Assembly (NCBI RefSeq): GCF_900197875.1
Contig: NZ_FZMO01000113.1
Coordinates: 1-54,006, forward strand
From: Frankia canadensis
Lineage (GTDB): Bacteria > Actinomycetota > Actinomycetes > Frankiales > Frankiaceae
Reading direction: 5' to 3'
DNA length: 54,006 nucleotides
Both the position numbers and the translations under genes were made by a program. The notes beneath the pieces are model-generated. The model ran no database searches. It was not told the DNA's origin and saw only the letters and a list, made by a program, of their open reading frames with translations. This document shows, one piece after another, positions 51,099 to 54,006 of the stretch (its first letter is position 1; each line of letters begins with the position of its first letter).

Positions 51099-51321
51099 AT
51101 GGACTTCCTCGTCGGAGAAGGAAAACGCGGACCGGAGCAGTCGGTCAAAAGCAACCTAGCCCGGCGTCCACGCACCGACATGACACCATCGAAAAGCGGG
51201 ATCGTTCCATAGGGAGGCACCCGAACACGCCGCGGCCGGGTAGCGAATCCGATAGAAAGTGGTCCACTACTGCCGGGTCGCACCGCGTTCCGGCCCCCGG
51301 CCAGGGAGAAGAGACACTCCG

Positions 51322-51843
51322 TTGCTCGACACGACGCTCGAGGCCAGCCTCACCATTCCCCGCCCGCCAGCGGACGTCCACGCCTTCATGACCACCCCCG
51401 ACAACTGGGCCGCCGCCTCCCCACTGACCGAGTCGATTCGCGGTGAGAACACCGACCGCCCGGCGACGCTGGGCACGACGTTCGTGGACGTGCTGCGGCT
51501 CGGTGAGGCCGCCATGACCGTCGAGGTCGAATGGACCGTCACCCGCGACGAGCCGGGGATCACCTGGCAGATCGCCACCGATCCCCCGGCCAGCTCCGAC
51601 CCCGCTGACGGCCGGGTGCACGTCACCCTGACCTACGCCTACGCCGACAGCCCCCTCGGCACCGGCAGTACGCTGCTGACCCGGGTGGTACGCGCCACCT
51701 ACCCCGGTTCCGCGCCTCTCCCGCTGGCCTACCGCGACACGTTCACCAACCAGGCCGCCGCGAACCACTTCCTTGCCGCGATGCGGGACACCATGCTGGC
51801 TCGCCCTCGCGGGATGTCCACCGCCATACCACGACAAGGCTGA
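51322..51843 (+). CDS. SRPBCC-family protein
   Basis: About 173 aa from TTG 51322 (purine-rich AGGGAGAAGAG upstream); GTG 51259 is an alternative. TTLEASLTIPRPPADVHAFMTTPDNWAAASPL, TFVDVLRLGEAAMTVEVEWTV and YRDTFTNQAAANHFLAAMRDTML match polyketide-cyclase/SRPBCC-type ligand-binding proteins. It is divergent from the carotenoid-oxygenase operon, likely sharing its control region. Confidence 0.8.
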   Translation: MLDTTLEASLTIPRPPADVHAFMTTPDNWAAASPLTESIRGENTDRPATLGTTFVDVLRLGEAAMTVEVEWTVTRDEPGITWQIATDPPASSDPADGRVHVTLTYAYADSPLGTGSTLLTRVVRATYPGSAPLPLAYRDTFTNQAAANHFLAAMRDTMLARPRGMSTAIPRQG

Positions 51844-51969
51844 CTCGCCCCACCTCCTGGGGCCTGCTACGGTTCCGTCCGGCGTCGTCGCAGGTCAGAG
51901 GGGTTGTCCCGACGACACCGACCACGGCGGGTCCCGGTCCGGTCCCGCCGCCGCGGACGGGGGTTGGAC

Positions 51970-53208
51970 ATGGGACATCGATGGCGCGCGCTCGTCGCCG
52001 CAGCGGCACTCGGCTGGACGGCAGCCACGCTGGCGGCCTGCGGCACCTCCCCGTCCACCGCCGACGTGGCCGGCTCGCGGAGATGCGCCGCCACCGCCAG
52101 CGTCACCGACACCGCGATCAACCTGGGGCTGCTGTACTCGGGTAGCGGCGTCGGTGCCGATCCCAGCATCCAGTTCCGCGCCGGCGTGGACGCGCGCCTC
52201 GACGAGCAGAACGCCCAGGGCGGCATCAACGGCCGCCATGTCGCCTACGACCTGCAGAACGACGAGAGCCGTCCTGAGATGAACCTCGTCGTCGGCCGGC
52301 GGCTCGCCGAGGAGAAGCAGGTCCTGTCGATCCTGCAGTTCAGCGTGGCCCCGACGGGCGCCGCGGACCTGCTCGACAAGGCCGGCATCGCCACCGTCGA
52401 GGGCGTCGTCCCCAATCCGGTCAACCACAGCAATGTCTTCAGCTATTCGCGGCCGCTGTCCCAGCAGCCGCCGTCGAGCAACTGGGGCGAGTTCATCGCC
52501 CAGCACGGAGGCCGGCGCGCCCTCACCGTCTCGGTGGAGTTCTCCGAGGCGACGCAGGCCCTCGCCGGTTTCGCGGCCCAGAGCCTGCGCGCGGCCGGCA
52601 TCAACGTCGTCGGGACGCTGCAGGCACCAGGCAGCGGTTTCGACACCGCCGCGTTCGGCGCACGGATCAGGGCGACGGGCGCGGACAGCATCATCGCCTT
52701 TGTCCCTGCCTCGATCTTTTACCAGATGGTGGCCGGCGCCCGGGCCGCCGGAGTGAACCTCACCGTCGCGCTTGGCAACATCGCCACCTACGACCCGACC
52801 GCGCTGGCCGGAGTCGGCGCCGCGGCGGCCGGCGCGTACTCGTTTCTCGACTACGCGCCGTTCGAGATCGACAGCCCGGCGCACCGCCGCTTCCAGACGG
52901 CGATGAACCTCTACTCGCCGCAGGCCGCCGGGCACCCCCAGGGCGTCTCGCTGATCGGCTGGATCTCCGCCGACCTGCTGCTGCGCGGCCTCGAGGCGGC
53001 CGGCCCCTGCCCAACCAGACAGACGGTGCTCGACGGCCTTCGCTCGGTGCAGAACTACAACGCCGACGGCCTGCTCCCCGCGCCGATCAGCCTGCGCAGC
53101 GGCATCGGCGCCATCGCGCCGTGCTACGACTACGTGCAGGTGAACCAGGCCGGCACCGGTTTCGACGTGGTCCGCCCCGCCCCCCAGTGCGGCCGAATCC
53201 TCTCCTGA
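51970..53208 (+). CDS. Branched-chain-amino-acid-type ABC solute-binding lipoprotein
   Basis: 412 aa from ATG 51970. Lipoprotein signal MGHRWRALVAAAALGWTAATLAAC with lipobox LAAC. The type I periplasmic-binding fold (family 6, LivJ-like) shows INLGLLYSGSGVGADPSIQFRAGVDARLDEQNAQGGINGR, VAYDLQNDESRPEMNLVVGRRLAEE and SIIAFVPASIFYQMVAGARAAGV. No permease or ATPase genes follow in this window, so it is an orphan binding protein and may sense or scavenge a solute. A terminator hairpin follows at 53289-53318. Confidence 0.9.
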   Translation: MGHRWRALVAAAALGWTAATLAACGTSPSTADVAGSRRCAATASVTDTAINLGLLYSGSGVGADPSIQFRAGVDARLDEQNAQGGINGRHVAYDLQNDESRPEMNLVVGRRLAEEKQVLSILQFSVAPTGAADLLDKAGIATVEGVVPNPVNHSNVFSYSRPLSQQPPSSNWGEFIAQHGGRRALTVSVEFSEATQALAGFAAQSLRAAGINVVGTLQAPGSGFDTAAFGARIRATGADSIIAFVPASIFYQMVAGARAAGVNLTVALGNIATYDPTALAGVGAAAAGAYSFLDYAPFEIDSPAHRRFQTAMNLYSPQAAGHPQGVSLIGWISADLLLRGLEAAGPCPTRQTVLDGLRSVQNYNADGLLPAPISLRSGIGAIAPCYDYVQVNQAGTGFDVVRPAPQCGRILS

Positions 53209-53288
53209 CTCCACCCACCCGGCTACCAACTGATCGCGCTGACGACTCGCGTCGCCCCGGCTCACGCGTCCGCTCACCCGATCGCCGT

Positions 53289-53318
53289 CCGGCCCGGCCG
53301 TACCAGCGGCCGGGCCGG
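53289..53318 (+). terminator. Terminator hairpin after the solute-binding gene
   Basis: CCGGCCCGGCC (53289-53299) pairs with GGCCGGGCCGG (53308-53318), an 11-bp perfect stem with an 8-nt loop. Confidence 0.75.
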
Positions 53319-53445
53319 GCCCGTGTGTTCCCGCGGTAACACGGTTTTTCGCCCTTCTGGTGATCGTCCCGACCGGGCTGGAACTTTTGCGTCAAGGGCA
53401 ATCTTTTGAGTGTGGCTGAGCTGCCCGCCGGGTGAGGGGTGCCAG

Positions 53446-53660
53446 TCAGTCGCAGGTGGCCGCGGGGCCGGGGCCGAGGTCCTGGGCGACCCAGCCGCTG
53501 CCGCGCGGCACCAACGTCACCGTCTGCGCGCTGCGGGTGCCGGTCTCGCCGGTTGGCGTGCCGCGTCGCTGGAACTGCTGGCGGGAGCCGCCGAAGCAGT
53601 CGTCGATGACCACGTTCTGCGGGGGTGGATACTGTTGCCGGTTGAGTGCTAGATAGCGCT
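53446..53660 (-). pseudogene. C-terminal fragment of a small secreted-type protein
   Basis: On the minus strand the frame ending TGA at 53448-53446 reads YLALNRQQYPPPQNVVIDDC, then TVTLVPRGSGWVAQDLGPGP and a final Cys-Asp. It is protein-like, with two cysteines (DDC and ATC) as in small exported actinobacterial proteins. Its 5' part is missing: it abuts the IS607-like gene near 53660-53685. It is probably a gene disrupted by the transposon. Confidence 0.5.
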
Positions 53661-53684
53661 GATTGGTGCCATATGATCGTGGGT

Positions 53685-54006
53685 GTGAACCTCAAGGAGT
53701 GGGCTGCGGTGAACGGGGTCGGGTACTCGACCTCCCGGCAGTGGTTCCTTGACGGCAAACTGCCGGTGCCCGCCCGTCGGGTCGGGGGGCTGATCCTCGT
53801 CGACGAACCCGTGCCGGCGGCTACCGGCCTGACGGCGGTGTATGCCCGGGTGTCGTCCGCAGATCAGAAGCCGGACCTGGACCGGCAGGTCGCGCGGGTC
53901 GTCACCTGGGCGGCCGGGCAGGGCCTACCCGTTGGCCGGGTCGTCACCGAGGTCGACGACGACCTGGTCCGCGACATCACCGAGATCCTCACGTCGATGT
54001 GCGCCC
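53685..54006 (+). pseudogene. tnpA: IS607-type TnpA (serine recombinase) with internal deletion, cut by window edge
   Basis: GTG 53685 (ATG 53673 alternative) begins NLKEWAAVNGVGYSTSRQWF, the MerR-like helix-turn-helix of IS607 transposases, then AVYARVSSADQKPDLDRQVA with the catalytic serine. After RVVTEV the sequence jumps straight to DDDLVRDITEILTSM. In IS607 TnpA about 48 residues normally lie between, including the EHRDRFARFG arginine motif. Both sides end in EV, so the deletion could have joined short repeats. The frame is kept but the catalytic arginines are gone. A -10-like TATGAT at 53672-53677 precedes the GTG by seven bases. Confidence 0.8.

Noticed and set aside
53410-53656. Plus-strand frames over the truncated gene
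   Set aside because: The minus strand reads as protein (VVIDDC...GSGWVAQDLG); plus frames are shadows.

Overview
This window is high-GC DNA with GTG/ATG starts and long chains of 4-bp gene overlaps. It holds F420-type and FMN-type luciferase-like oxidoreductases, an IdeR/DtxR-type iron box, mycothiol-dependent-isomerase-like (MDMPI) anti-sigma partners and P450 genes. Together these point to a chromosome of a filamentous actinomycete; gene content is Frankia-like. The genus is inferred from style, not shown by a marker gene.

Layout. 1-3,975 is an integrated element or its remains: a gene tail with terminator, two small divergent genes (one AlpA/MerR-like) around a twin palindromic operator, a decayed superfamily-1 helicase fragment, and a large serine integrase whose reading frame runs into tRNA-Leu(GAG). 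4,126-10,687 is an iron locus: a ferric-iron ABC importer diverging from an 887-aa adenylation/carrier-protein/membrane-acyltransferase fusion, with two iron-box candidates between them. 10,642-16,178 holds a repeat-bearing HTH/membrane protein, a secreted protein, a YihY-type membrane protein, a lipoprotein and a DUF4331 protein. 16,407-21,407 is a four-gene chain joined by 4-bp overlaps (TPR protein, RcnA-like metal exporter, ECF sigma factor with an in-frame amber codon, zinc-finger/MDMPI anti-sigma). 21,668-25,529 has a membrane protein/HTH pair, a NADAR protein, an RTX-like secreted protein and a second ECF/MDMPI pair. 25,652-28,396 is a methionine-type ABC importer. 28,752-30,520 is an MmyB-like regulator diverging from an LLM oxidoreductase. 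30,593-39,952 is a likely organosulfur locus: three FMN monooxygenases diverging from a five-gene dipeptide-type ABC importer. 40,034-42,777 is leuA with a leucine-rich leader peptide and hairpin, divergent from a GntR regulator. 43,119-45,527 is an effector-associated-domain (EAD1) signalling pair (EAD1-TM-WD40, and a double-EAD adaptor). 45,744-51,843 is an oxidative tailoring cluster (carotenoid oxygenase, FAD monooxygenase, P450, two SRPBCC proteins). 51,970-53,208 is a branched-chain-type solute-binding lipoprotein. The right edge is an IS607-type transposase with an internal deletion beside a truncated gene.

Most unusual points: the iron-boxed adenylation-carrier-acyltransferase fusion; the leuA leader peptide with Leu codons directly abutting a perfect 11-bp stem; the single-codon TAC-to-TAG change in the sigma factor; the EAD1-WD40/double-EAD pair; and the integrase-tRNA overlap. 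Enzyme families are called from motifs read by eye; no database search was run.
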